This document shows positions 1 through 7,900 of a DNA stretch of 11,722 bases, piece by piece. Where the stretch lies: assembly GCA_030747575.1 (NCBI GenBank), contig JASLKI010000076.1, positions 1 through 11,722 of the forward strand, read 5' to 3'. Origin of the DNA: Verrucomicrobiota bacterium (lineage in GTDB: Bacteria > Verrucomicrobiota > Verrucomicrobiia > Limisphaerales > UBA1096). The translations under genes were made by a program, and so were the position numbers. The notes below the pieces were generated by a model, which did no database searches, had not been told where the DNA came from, and saw only the letters and a program-made list of their open reading frames with translations. How positions within the stretch are numbered: position 1 is the stretch's first letter; each line of letters starts with the position of its first letter.

Positions 1-1836
1 CTTGTCGAGCGACGATTGCAGTTGTTTAAGTGACTTGCCGTAAAACTGCACCAGCGAGTTGCCAACTTCGCCGCTGATGGAGATCACCGGAATGCCCGCG
101 CCGGCCATGCTGCTGTCGAAACTCAGCTTGGCCAGCGCGCCAGGGTTTGGGGAGTTCGGGCCGGTGACTACAAGCAGTGCTTTGGCGCCATTGTTGCGGG
201 CGATAAGTGCCTTGTAGCGAAGGCCGGCATAGCGGTTGAGTTCCTGTCGCCGATCGACCGAAATGTCCTCCGGCACGTAGCGAAGAACCATCACGATTCT
301 GTCTTTCACATCGAGGTCACCGTATGAGTTGTAGCCGACACCGAGTTCGCCCGGCTTGGTCAGCCCGTAGCCGGCAAAGACCACTTCGCCCTCGATCACG
401 CCATTGGCCGAAAACGCCAGCGGCCGGAAATCCTTGTTTAACTCGAAGGCTTGATCTTCGCCGATGTGGCCGAGGAGGGTCATGCGGTTTTCCTGTTTCA
501 CCAGCTCGACACCGCCGGTGAACTCAAACGTGTGATCGAAGCTATCCTTACCGGAGCCAATTGGTTGGAGTCCGGATTTGGTCAAATGCTGCCGAATATA
601 GTCGGCCGCCTTGCGGATTCCTTCGCTGCCGGTACGGCGGCCCTCCAGATCGTCTGATGCGAGAAAGGTGACATGTTCTTTCAGGTCATTGATCGAGACG
701 TCGGAGGACAGGGTGGCTTGGCCGGATTCGCGTTCCGGTGCTTGGTCAAGCGCGGCCAGTGAGCCCTGATGATTCCACTTGGCGAGAAAAAGTTGCGACT
801 GCTTCTCCGGCGTGGCGTTTGACGTCCAGCAAAGTTGTGTGCCGTCCGGCGAGAAAACCGGTAGGCCATCGAAGCCGGCGCGCTCGGTGACACGGATCGG
901 TTCGTGTTGGCCAAGCGCATCGACGAGGTACAGTTCGAAGTTGGCAAAACCAAGCTTGTTGCTGGCGAAAATAATGTAGTCACCGGACGGATGAAAATAT
1001 GGCGCCCACGACATTGAATCGAAGCTGGTTATTTTGCGGGTGTCTGAACCGTCGAGTTTCATCGTGTGAATTTCCGCCACCGTACCGGACTTGTTGAAGC
1101 GTCGCCAAACAATCCTCGAGCCGTCCGGCGAGAAAAACGGGCCTCCGTCGTAACCGGGTGTGCGGGTCAGTCGTGTCTGTCCTGAGCCGTCGGCATTCAT
1201 GATGTAAATTTCGCCAAAGTAAGAGAGGTCGATCTCACGGAGTTTTTTCTCCTCGTCGGAGAGGTTGTCGGCATAGGCGCTGCGAGTGGAACTGAAAATA
1301 ATCGTCGAGCCGTCCGGTGAGAAGCCGGCCTCGGCGTCGTAGCCCAGCGCGGTGGTGAGTTGGCGCAGGTCGGTGCCGTTCGGGTTGGCGGTGAAGATGT
1401 CCATCGTCTCGTCGTAGTCCCACGAGTAACGGCGCTGTTTGCCGGAGGCGCGAAAATCGAGTTCGGCCTTCTGCTTGGCCTTGGCTTGTGGGTCGTGATG
1501 CGTCGAGCCGAAGAGCACCCGCCCGCCGCTGGGGTGGAAAAATGCGCAGGTGGTTTTGCCGTGTCCAGGCGAGACACGCGCAGAGTCGCCGGTTTCGAAA
1601 TCGAGCGTGTAAATTTGGTAGAACGGATTGCCAGCTTCCCGTTCGCTTTGAAAGATCAGCTTAGAGCCGTCGGTGCTGAAGTAGCCTTCGCCGCTGCGCC
1701 GGCCCTCGAAGGTGAGCTGCCGGACACGAGAGAGAAACGCGCCTTGCCCTTCGCCGGCATGCGCGCCTGGCCAGGCGGCGGCGAACAGTGTGGCAATAAG
1801 CAGCGCGCTTGGCTTGCTGAAAGAATGACCTTTCAT
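1..1836 (-). CDS. Secreted PD40/TolB-like beta-propeller fused to M28-family peptidase, partial (C-terminus off the left edge)
   Basis: The reading frame is open from ATG at 1836 to the window edge (612 codons). Residues 1-27 form a signal peptide with a hydrophobic core (ALLIATLFAAA) and a likely cut after AHA, so the protein is exported. Six PD40-type blades follow, each marked by an 'F-S/H-P-D/S-G-x-x-I' motif: near residues 53, 100, 172, 235, 281 and 328. This fits a six-bladed TolB-like propeller. From about residue 380 the sequence matches the start of M28 metallopeptidases ('HVTFLASDDLEGRRTG', 388-403), followed by a PA-like insert at about 475-600 ('GEVVFAGYG', 'DRIVMVLRY', 'GAKALLVV'). 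The zinc ligands of M28 normally come after this insert and lie outside the window, so catalysis cannot be judged. Inferred role: an envelope or secreted aminopeptidase whose propeller binds substrate or a partner. It is transcribed away from the GNAT gene. The start is set by the signal peptide; no clear Shine-Dalgarno sequence precedes it. Confidence 0.85.
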   Translation of the reverse strand, partial: MKGHSFSKPSALLIATLFAAAWPGAHAGEGQGAFLSRVRQLTFEGRRSGEGYFSTDGSKLIFQSEREAGNPFYQIYTLDFETGDSARVSPGHGKTTCAFFHPSGGRVLFGSTHHDPQAKAKQKAELDFRASGKQRRYSWDYDETMDIFTANPNGTDLRQLTTALGYDAEAGFSPDGSTIIFSSTRSAYADNLSDEEKKLREIDLSYFGEIYIMNADGSGQTRLTRTPGYDGGPFFSPDGSRIVWRRFNKSGTVAEIHTMKLDGSDTRKITSFDSMSWAPYFHPSGDYIIFASNKLGFANFELYLVDALGQHEPIRVTERAGFDGLPVFSPDGTQLCWTSNATPEKQSQLFLAKWNHQGSLAALDQAPERESGQATLSSDVSINDLKEHVTFLASDDLEGRRTGSEGIRKAADYIRQHLTKSGLQPIGSGKDSFDHTFEFTGGVELVKQENRMTLLGHIGEDQAFELNKDFRPLAFSANGVIEGEVVFAGYGLTKPGELGVGYNSYGDLDVKDRIVMVLRYVPEDISVDRRQELNRYAGLRYKALIARNNGAKALLVVTGPNSPNPGALAKLSFDSSMAGAGIPVISISGEVGNSLVQFYGKSLKQLQSSLDK

Positions 1837-1846
1837 TTCGCCGCTG

Positions 1847-1875
1847 GTTTTAGTTTCAACCGGCGCAATTTTCAA
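1847..1875 (-). promoter_or_regulatory. Candidate sigma70-type promoter for the propeller-peptidase gene
   Basis: Read on the minus strand, TTGAAA (1875-1870, 5 of 6 matches to TTGACA) is followed after exactly 17 bp by TAAAAC (1852-1847, 4 of 6 matches to TATAAT). Transcription would begin near 1840, only a few bases before the ATG at 1836, so the mRNA would be nearly leaderless, in keeping with the missing Shine-Dalgarno sequence. A second GTTGAAA copy lies inside the spacer and forms a direct repeat with the first. The call rests on sequence matching alone. Confidence 0.4.
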
Positions 1876-1877
1876 CT

Positions 1878-1883
1878 AAGAGA
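1878..1883 (+). promoter_or_regulatory. Ribosome binding site that favours the GTG start of the GNAT gene
   Basis: The purine run AAGAGA at 1878-1883 directly abuts an in-frame TTG at 1884, but lies six bases before an in-frame GTG at 1890. The spacing makes GTG the better start. It is the only convincing purine-rich site before any gene in the window. Confidence 0.45.
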
Positions 1884-1889
1884 TTGGCC

Positions 1890-3005
1890 GTGATCCGCAT
1901 TGAGACTGTAGAAAACCGAATACAACTCCGCGAGTTTGTCCGGTTTCCCCTAAGTATTTATAGTGGCGGCTCACCTTGGGTGCCTCCGGTTTGGCGTGAT
2001 GAAATGATGCGGCTCGATAGGGCGCGCAGCCCTTTTTTTGAGCACTCTGACGCGGCGTTGTTCCTCGCACGGGACGCCACTGGCGATCCGGTTGGGCGTA
2101 TCGCCGCGATCCGGTTCAACCGCCACCTTGAGGTGTACGACGACGACGTTGGTTTCTTCGGTTTCTTCGAATGCGTTGACGACGAGTCGGTGGCCGGACG
2201 CCTGTTCGCGGCGGCGGCGGAGTGGCTGCGCGGGCAGGGGCTCCAGCGCATGCGCGGCCCGGCGAGCTTTACCATCAACGAGGAGATCGGGTTGCTGATC
2301 GAGAATTTCGACGAGCCGCCGACGCTGCTCACGACGTGGAACCCGCCGTACTATCGGCGGCTGGTCGAGTCGGCCGGCTTGGCCAAGGCGGAGGATCTGT
2401 TGGCGCGCGAGGTGGCGTTTGCCGACTTGGACGTGCACTACCTAGAGCGCCTGGCCAAGGCCGGTGCGCGGAACGGCCAAGTGACGATTCGCCCGGCGAA
2501 CCTGGCCAAGCTCGAGACGGAGGTGGAAATCCTCATGAAGATTTACGCCGAGGCGTGGAGCGAGAACTGGGGCGCGGTGCCGATCAGCCATGACGAGTTC
2601 CAGAAACTGGCCGGGGATCTCAAGCCGTTCCTGCTGCCGGAGTGCACGCTGGTCGCCGAGTACGACGGCGAGCCGGTGGGCATCTGCGTGGCGGTGCCGG
2701 ACATCAACGTGGCGGTCAAGGCGTGCGGCGGCCGGTTCGGGCCGCTTGGACTGCTGCGCTTTTTACTCGCGCGCCGGCGGATCGACCTGATCCGTGGTCT
2801 GGTGGCGGGGGTGCTGAAGGCGCACCGCAACAAGGGCATCGAGTCGGCGTTCGGCTCGCGGATTGCTCGGGCGCTGATGGACAGTCGGTACAAGAGGATC
2901 GAGTTTTCGTGGATGCTCGAGTCGAACTTCCGCGTGCATCGCGTGCTGGAAAACTCCGGCGCGAAAATGACCAAGCGCTGGCGCGTCTACGAGCGCGAAC
3001 TCTAA
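1890..3005 (+). CDS. GNAT-like N-acyltransferase, two-part
   Basis: The product is 371 residues from GTG at 1890; TTG at 1884 would add two. It has no signal peptide or membrane segment and should be cytoplasmic. It resembles a family of about 370-390 residues annotated as GNAT N-acetyltransferases (YghO-like). The N-terminal half carries family hallmarks: 'SPFFEH' near 47-52, 'VGRIAAI' 68-74, 'GFFGFFECVDD' 88-98 and 'RMRGPASF..NEE' about 120-132. The C-terminal half looks like a second GNAT fold: 'VAEYDGEPVGICVAVPD' near 255-271, an acyl-CoA-loop-like 'AHRNKGIESAF' 311-321, and 'MLESNFRVHRVLENSGA' about 342-358, the usual C-terminal GNAT pattern. The donor and acceptor are unknown. Related proteins have been discussed as lipid N-acyltransferases, but nothing here proves that. 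It is divergent from the peptidase gene and convergent with pyrF (19 bp between stops, no terminator seen). Confidence 0.8.
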   Translation: MIRIETVENRIQLREFVRFPLSIYSGGSPWVPPVWRDEMMRLDRARSPFFEHSDAALFLARDATGDPVGRIAAIRFNRHLEVYDDDVGFFGFFECVDDESVAGRLFAAAAEWLRGQGLQRMRGPASFTINEEIGLLIENFDEPPTLLTTWNPPYYRRLVESAGLAKAEDLLAREVAFADLDVHYLERLAKAGARNGQVTIRPANLAKLETEVEILMKIYAEAWSENWGAVPISHDEFQKLAGDLKPFLLPECTLVAEYDGEPVGICVAVPDINVAVKACGGRFGPLGLLRFLLARRRIDLIRGLVAGVLKAHRNKGIESAFGSRIARALMDSRYKRIEFSWMLESNFRVHRVLENSGAKMTKRWRVYEREL

Positions 3006-3024
3006 GCCTCTCACCCCTGTCCCC

Positions 3025-3882
3025 TCACTTCTTATGAACGACGTCTTTGTCGCAGTGGGGGCAGTGGTACCGGCCGGCGGCCTGCTCGGGGGCATCCAGC
3101 TTTAGGCTTTGGCCGCACTCGGCGCAGTCGACGATTTCAGGGATCGGCTCGCGGCGTTTGCCCTCGGGAACCAACTCAGGGTTGATTGAGTGAAGAATCC
3201 CAATGGCGGCAGCCTTGGGATCGGTGGCGCCGGTGATGGGGCGGCCGATTACCAGCCAGTTTGCCCCGGCTTGGATGGCCTCGGCCGGTGTCATGGTGCG
3301 TTTCTGGTCGTTGGCCTGGCTCCATTTGGGGCGAATGCCGGGCGTGACCAGTTGGACAGTACCGCCCAACTCGGCACGGAGCATCTCGATTTCCCGGGGC
3401 GAACAAACCAGCCCGCGCAACCCGGCGCCGGTGGCCAGCTTGGCCAGACGCAACACCTGTTCCTGAACGCTGCCCGCGATGCCCAACTCGGCGAGGTTGT
3501 TGTCGTCCATGCTGGTGAGCACGGTGACACCAAGCACGAGCGGTGCCTCGGCACGGAGCATGGCCGCCTGCTCATGGGCAGCATTTTCAGCGGCGGCAAG
3601 CATCTCGGTGCCTCCTGAGGCATGGACGGTGGTCATCTGCACGCCGAGGTCGGTGGCCGCGATGACGGCCTTGGCCACGGTGTTGGGGATGTCGTGTAGT
3701 TTGAGGTCGAGAAACACCTTCGCGCCGGTCGCGCGTAGTTTGCGGACAATGTCCGGCCCGCCGCTGACAAATAACTGCTTGCCCACCTTGAACGCACCGA
3801 CGACGGGGGCGAGTTCCTCGGCGAGTTTCAGCGCCTTCTGCGGGCTGGGCAGGTCGAGCGCGACGATGATTGGATTGTCCAC
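3025..3882 (-). CDS. pyrF: Orotidine 5'-phosphate decarboxylase with C-terminal zinc ribbon
   Basis: This enzyme converts OMP to UMP, the last step of de novo pyrimidine synthesis, in the cytoplasm. The 285-residue product begins at GTG 3882; an in-frame TAG four codons upstream limits the start. Family features: 'ALD' at 8-10, K32, then 'DLKLHDIPNT' at 59-68 holding the charged Asp59/Lys61/Asp64 group, 'PGIRP' at 181-185 and the phosphate-binding 'IGRPIT' at 212-217. The barrel is complete by about residue 233, the normal family length. About 50 extra residues follow, with two CxxC pairs (Cys253/Cys256 and Cys274/Cys277) spaced as in a zinc ribbon. This tail is not part of the standard enzyme, and its role is unknown. 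It lies 31 bp downstream of the LysR gene on the same strand, so read-through is likely. No Shine-Dalgarno sequence is seen. Confidence 0.93.
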   Translation of the reverse strand: MDNPIIVALDLPSPQKALKLAEELAPVVGAFKVGKQLFVSGGPDIVRKLRATGAKVFLDLKLHDIPNTVAKAVIAATDLGVQMTTVHASGGTEMLAAAENAAHEQAAMLRAEAPLVLGVTVLTSMDDNNLAELGIAGSVQEQVLRLAKLATGAGLRGLVCSPREIEMLRAELGGTVQLVTPGIRPKWSQANDQKRTMTPAEAIQAGANWLVIGRPITGATDPKAAAIGILHSINPELVPEGKRREPIPEIVDCAECGQSLKLDAPEQAAGRYHCPHCDKDVVHKK

Positions 3883-3913
3883 GGCAGCAGTCTAGTGGGG
3901 TGTGGTTGGATTG

Positions 3914-4828
3914 TCAGGCGGTTTCGCTGATCGCCTGCGCCTCGTCGGCGAGCATTTGCTTGAGATTCCCGACGTGCCACTCGATGCCCTCGATGAACGA
4001 CTTGAGCAGCCCCTCGAGTTTGCCTTGCCACAACACACCAAGCTTGAGTGTGGGAAAGCCGGGCAGCGTAATGGTGCGCACACCCGGCACGCGCCGGGAG
4101 GAGGGCGACACGACACTGACGGCGATGCCGAAGCCCTTGGCCGCCAGTTTCTCCGCCAGGTCGAATGAGTTCACCTCGAGCGTCGTGTGCCAGTCCACGC
4201 CCGCATCGGCCAGGCCGGTACGGAAGATTTTTGTCACCGGCTCATCCGTCGGCATGCAGATGAGCGGCTCAGTGATTTTTCTCCGCTCTATCAACTCCTC
4301 GACCGACTTGATCTTGGACGACCGCCGGGCCACCAGCACCAGCGGAATCTCGAGCAGTGAGCGCGCCTCGATGCCGGGCGGCGGTTCCTTCTCAAGCACC
4401 GTCACGGCGACGTCGATCTCGCGGGCGAGCAGGGCTGTCTCCAGCGCTGGCTGGTGCCCTGGCCGAAGCGACACCCGCATGTCGGGCCGGTCCTCACGAA
4501 CCTTTTCCATGATCGTTGGCATGTGGTCGCTCAGGATAATGTGCGATGCGCCAACACGGATCCGCTGCGATTCCCCGCCGCGCAGGTCGTCGGCCATCTT
4601 GTCGAGGTTGCTGAAAAACGGCTCGACGAACTCGTAGAGTTTCCGCCCTGTTTCCGTCAGCTCGAACGGCCGGCGGTGGAACAGCGGCGCGTCGATCTGC
4701 TCCTCGAGGAGCGCGATCTGCGAGCTGACCGCCGGTTGCTGGATGCCGTAGGGGATCTTGCGCACGGCGTTGCTGATGCCCTCGTGCTTGGCTACGTAGT
4801 AAAACAGTTCGAGATGATGGATGTTCAT
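3914..4828 (-). CDS. LysR-family transcriptional regulator
   Basis: The product is 304 residues from ATG at 4828, a normal LysR length. The N-terminal winged helix-turn-helix is clear: 'MNIHHLELFYYVAKHEGIS' opens the protein, 'IQQPAVSSQIALLEEQ' (29-44) is the recognition-helix region, and 'LFHRRPFELTETGRKL' (49-64) is the wing. About residues 88-290 form the periplasmic-binding-protein-like effector domain ('IRVGASHIILSDHMP', 'EIDVAVTVLEKEPPPG', 'GFGIAVSVVSPSSRR'). The 'VRKIPYGIQQPAVS' variant of the helix-turn-helix is one I associate with Verrucomicrobiota. The frame stays open upstream to 5005, but that extension lacks family similarity and would overlap the divergent gene, so the internal ATG is chosen. 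It is divergent from the PSCyt1 gene across 119 bp containing an inverted repeat, and lies 31 bp upstream of pyrF. The effector and targets are unknown; the divergent array is the natural first candidate. Confidence 0.92.
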   Translation of the reverse strand: MNIHHLELFYYVAKHEGISNAVRKIPYGIQQPAVSSQIALLEEQIDAPLFHRRPFELTETGRKLYEFVEPFFSNLDKMADDLRGGESQRIRVGASHIILSDHMPTIMEKVREDRPDMRVSLRPGHQPALETALLAREIDVAVTVLEKEPPPGIEARSLLEIPLVLVARRSSKIKSVEELIERRKITEPLICMPTDEPVTKIFRTGLADAGVDWHTTLEVNSFDLAEKLAAKGFGIAVSVVSPSSRRVPGVRTITLPGFPTLKLGVLWQGKLEGLLKSFIEGIEWHVGNLKQMLADEAQAISETA

Positions 4829-4896
4829 CGGGAGAAGCGTTCGGCTGCGGCGTACCATGCCACCCGGCCGGGCGCGGAGCAACTCCGGCGGGGCCA

Positions 4897-4916
4897 TTGC
4901 AGATTCGCATTTGCAA
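4897..4916. promoter_or_regulatory. Inverted repeat, candidate LysR operator
   Basis: The left arm TTGCAGAT (4897-4904) and right arm ATTTGCAA (4909-4916) are reverse complements at seven of eight positions, around a 4-bp centre TCGC. The site includes the T-N11-A spacing common to LysR boxes (T4897 to A4909). It lies in the 119-bp divergent spacer, 31 bp before the GTG of the PSCyt1 gene and 68 bp from the LysR ATG. LysR proteins usually bind dyads in such spacers. Closeness to the PSCyt1 start would suit repression or a short leader. Confidence 0.45.
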
Positions 4917-4947
4917 CTCCCCAACGGCGGGGTAGCTTTCCGTCGCA

Positions 4948-7900
4948 GTGAATCCGGTTTTTTACAGGCGACTTGGCTTGGTGCTCGGCTTGGTTTCGGG
5001 CGCAACTTCCGTGCTTGGCCAGGCGGTCGACTTCGAGAGCCAAATCAAGCCGCTGCTCTCCGACCGCTGTTTCGCCTGCCACGGCCCGGACGAAAACGCC
5101 CGCAAGGCCGATCTGCAACTTCACACCCGCGAGGGGGCGTTCGCCAAGCTGGACGACGATCTCGTGGTCATCACCCCGCGCCAGCCACAGGCCAGCGAGT
5201 TGTACCGGCGCATCACCGCGACCGATCCGGACGACCTGATGCCGCCGCCGGAGTCGAAGCGGAAGCTGTCGGCCGGGGAGAAGGAGTTAATCCGCCGCTG
5301 GATCGAGCAGGGCGCCGAGTGGCGGGAGCATTGGGCGTTCGTGCCGGTCGCCGCCGTCGAAGTGCCGTCGCTTGGTCAAGTGGCTTGGCCTAAGAACGAG
5401 ATTGACCACTTCACCCTGGCCAAGCTGCGCGAGGCCAACATCGAGCCGTCGCCCTTGGCCAGGCGCGAACAACGGCTCCGCCGGATGTCGTTCGACCTTA
5501 CCGGCCTGCCGCCGACCCTGGCCGAGCTTGACGATTTTTTGAGCGACGACTCGCCGAACGCCTACGAGAAAGCCGTCGACCGGTTGCTCGGCAATCCGCT
5601 CCTTGGCGAGCGCCTGGCCGTGCATTGGCTCGACCTCGCGCGCTACTCGGACACGTATGGCTATCAAGTCGATCGCAACCGGTTCGTTTGGCCGTGGCGT
5701 GACTGGGTCATCCGTGCCTTCAACGACAACCTGCCGTACGACGATTTTTTGACATGGCAACTCGCCGGCGACCTGTTGCCCGGCGCCACCGACGACCAGC
5801 GCCTGGCCACGACGTTTAACCGGCTGCATCCGCAGAAAGTCGAGGGCGGCAGTGTGCCGGAGGAGTTTCGCGTCGAGTACGTTGCCGACCGCAATCACAC
5901 CTTCGGTACGGCGATGCTCGGGCTGACCCTCGAGTGCGCCCGTTGCCACGACCACAAGTACGACCCGATTTCGCAGAAGGAGTACTACCAGTTTTTCGCT
6001 TTCTTCAACACCATCGACGAGGCCGGGTTGTACTCCTACTTCACGCCGTCGATTCCCACGCCGACGTTGCTGATGACCGACGCGGCGGTGAAACAAAAAA
6101 TCGCCGCCGAGGAAAAGCAGGCCGCTGTCGAGGTGGCGGAGTTGGCGAAGGTGAGTGCCGATGCCGGGGAGGCGTTTGAGAAATGGCTCGCCGAGCGGCC
6201 AGCGAAGGCCACGTTGCCCGGGCAGACCGGCCACTTTCCGTTTGACGAATACAAGGACGGCAAATTACCGAATCTCGCCGGCGAATCGAAGCAGGCATCG
6301 AGTAGCCAAAAGAATAAAATCGTCCCCGGCAAAAACGGAAATGGTCTGCGGTTGACCGGTGATGACGGAGTGAACCTTGGCATCGGCAACTTCAAGCGCA
6401 CGGCGCCGTTCTCGATTGCGCTGTGGATGAACACGCCGCATCACAAGGAGCGCACTGTCGTTTTTTCCCGCTCGCGCGCATGGACTGATGCCGGCAGCCG
6501 AGGCTACCAAATGCTCCTGCGCGACGGCCACTTGAGCGCGTCGCTGATCCACTTTTGGCCCGGCAACGCCATCAGCGTCCGTACCAAGGCCAAGCTCCCG
6601 AAAAACGAGTGGCACCATGTCACGATCACTTACGACGGCTCGACGAAAGCGGGTGGCTTGGAGATTTACGTCGATGGCAAACTGGTTGAAACCGAAATTC
6701 ACAAGGACAACCTGTACAAAAACATCACCGGCGGTGGCGGCGACACGATCGTCATCGGGCAGCGGTTCCGCGACGTTGGTTTCGCCGAGGGGCTTGTCGA
6801 TGACTTCCGCGTTTTTGACCGCGAGTTGACCGGCGGCGAGGTGGCGCAGATTCACGATGGCGGGTCGCTGGCCGCGATGTTGGCCAAGCCGGCCGATGCG
6901 CTTGGTCAAGAGGAGCGCGCCACGCTGCGTGACTATTTTTTGGCCACCGCGAACGAGCCGCATGCCGTGCAGTTGGCCAAGCTGCGGGCTGCCCGCGAGC
7001 GCGTTACCAAGCTGCTCGATGGCCGGGGCGAAATCATGGTGATGGAGGAAATGAGGCTGAAGGCTCGCTCGACGTTCGTGCTGAAACGCGGCGTGTACAG
7101 CGCGCCGGGCGAGCGTGTCGGGGCGGCCACGCCGGGGTCGCTGTCGCCGTTCCCTAAGGACGCTCCGCGCAATCGACTTGGCCTCGCGCAGTGGCTGGTC
7201 GATTCTAGAAATCCGCTCACAGCCCGCGTGGCGGTGAACCATTTTTGGCAGCTTTGTTTTGGGCAGGGCTTGGTGCGCACGCCGGAGGATTTCGGCACGC
7301 AGGGCAAACGGCCGACTCACCCCGGGTTGCTCGACTGGCTGGCCAAGGATTTCACCGACCACGGCTGGAATGTGAAGCGGCTGCTCAAGCAGATTGTGAT
7401 GTCCGCCACGTATCAGCAGGCGAGCGAGACGCGCCGGGCGCTCGAGGTGAGTGACCCGGAAAATTTGCTGTTGGCGCGGGCGCCGCGCTACCGTCTTTCC
7501 GCCGAGATGATCCGCGACAACGCCCTCGCGGTGAGCGGGCTGTTGAGCCGGCGCATGGGCGGTGCGGGCGCCAAGCCGTATGACTTGACCGAGTCGTTCA
7601 AGCCGATGGGCCACGACAAGGGCGAGGGGCTGTATCGCCGCAGCGTGTACACGTTCTGGAAACGCACCGGCCCGGCGCCGGTGATGATGGCGCTCGACGC
7701 GGCCAAGCGCGACGTCTGCCGGGCCAAGCGCGAAAACACCGCCACGCCGCTGCAGGCGCTGGTGCTGCTCAACGGCCCGCAGTTCGTCGAGGCGGCGCGG
7801 ACGCTCGGCGAGCGGATGGTGCGCGAGCACGGCGACAACATTGGCGCCATGGTACGCGACACGTTCCGCACGCTGACCAGCCGTGAGCCGTCCGACCGCG

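Noticed and set aside
1360..1893. 177-codon plus-strand open frame running into the GNAT start
   Set aside because: It lies opposite the propeller repeats of the peptidase gene, has no recognisable motif, and would conflict with the GNAT start region.
3006..3024. Possible bidirectional terminator between the convergent GNAT and pyrF genes
   Set aside because: The 19-bp gap has no inverted repeat or T-run.
4829..5005. N-terminal extension of the LysR frame by 59 codons
   Set aside because: The extension has no LysR similarity and would overlap the divergent PSCyt1 gene; the ATG at 4828 gives the canonical LysR N-terminus and length.
5287..6234. 315-codon minus-strand open frame opposite DUF1549
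   Set aside because: It is an antisense shadow of the DUF1549 domain with no recognisable motif or start context.
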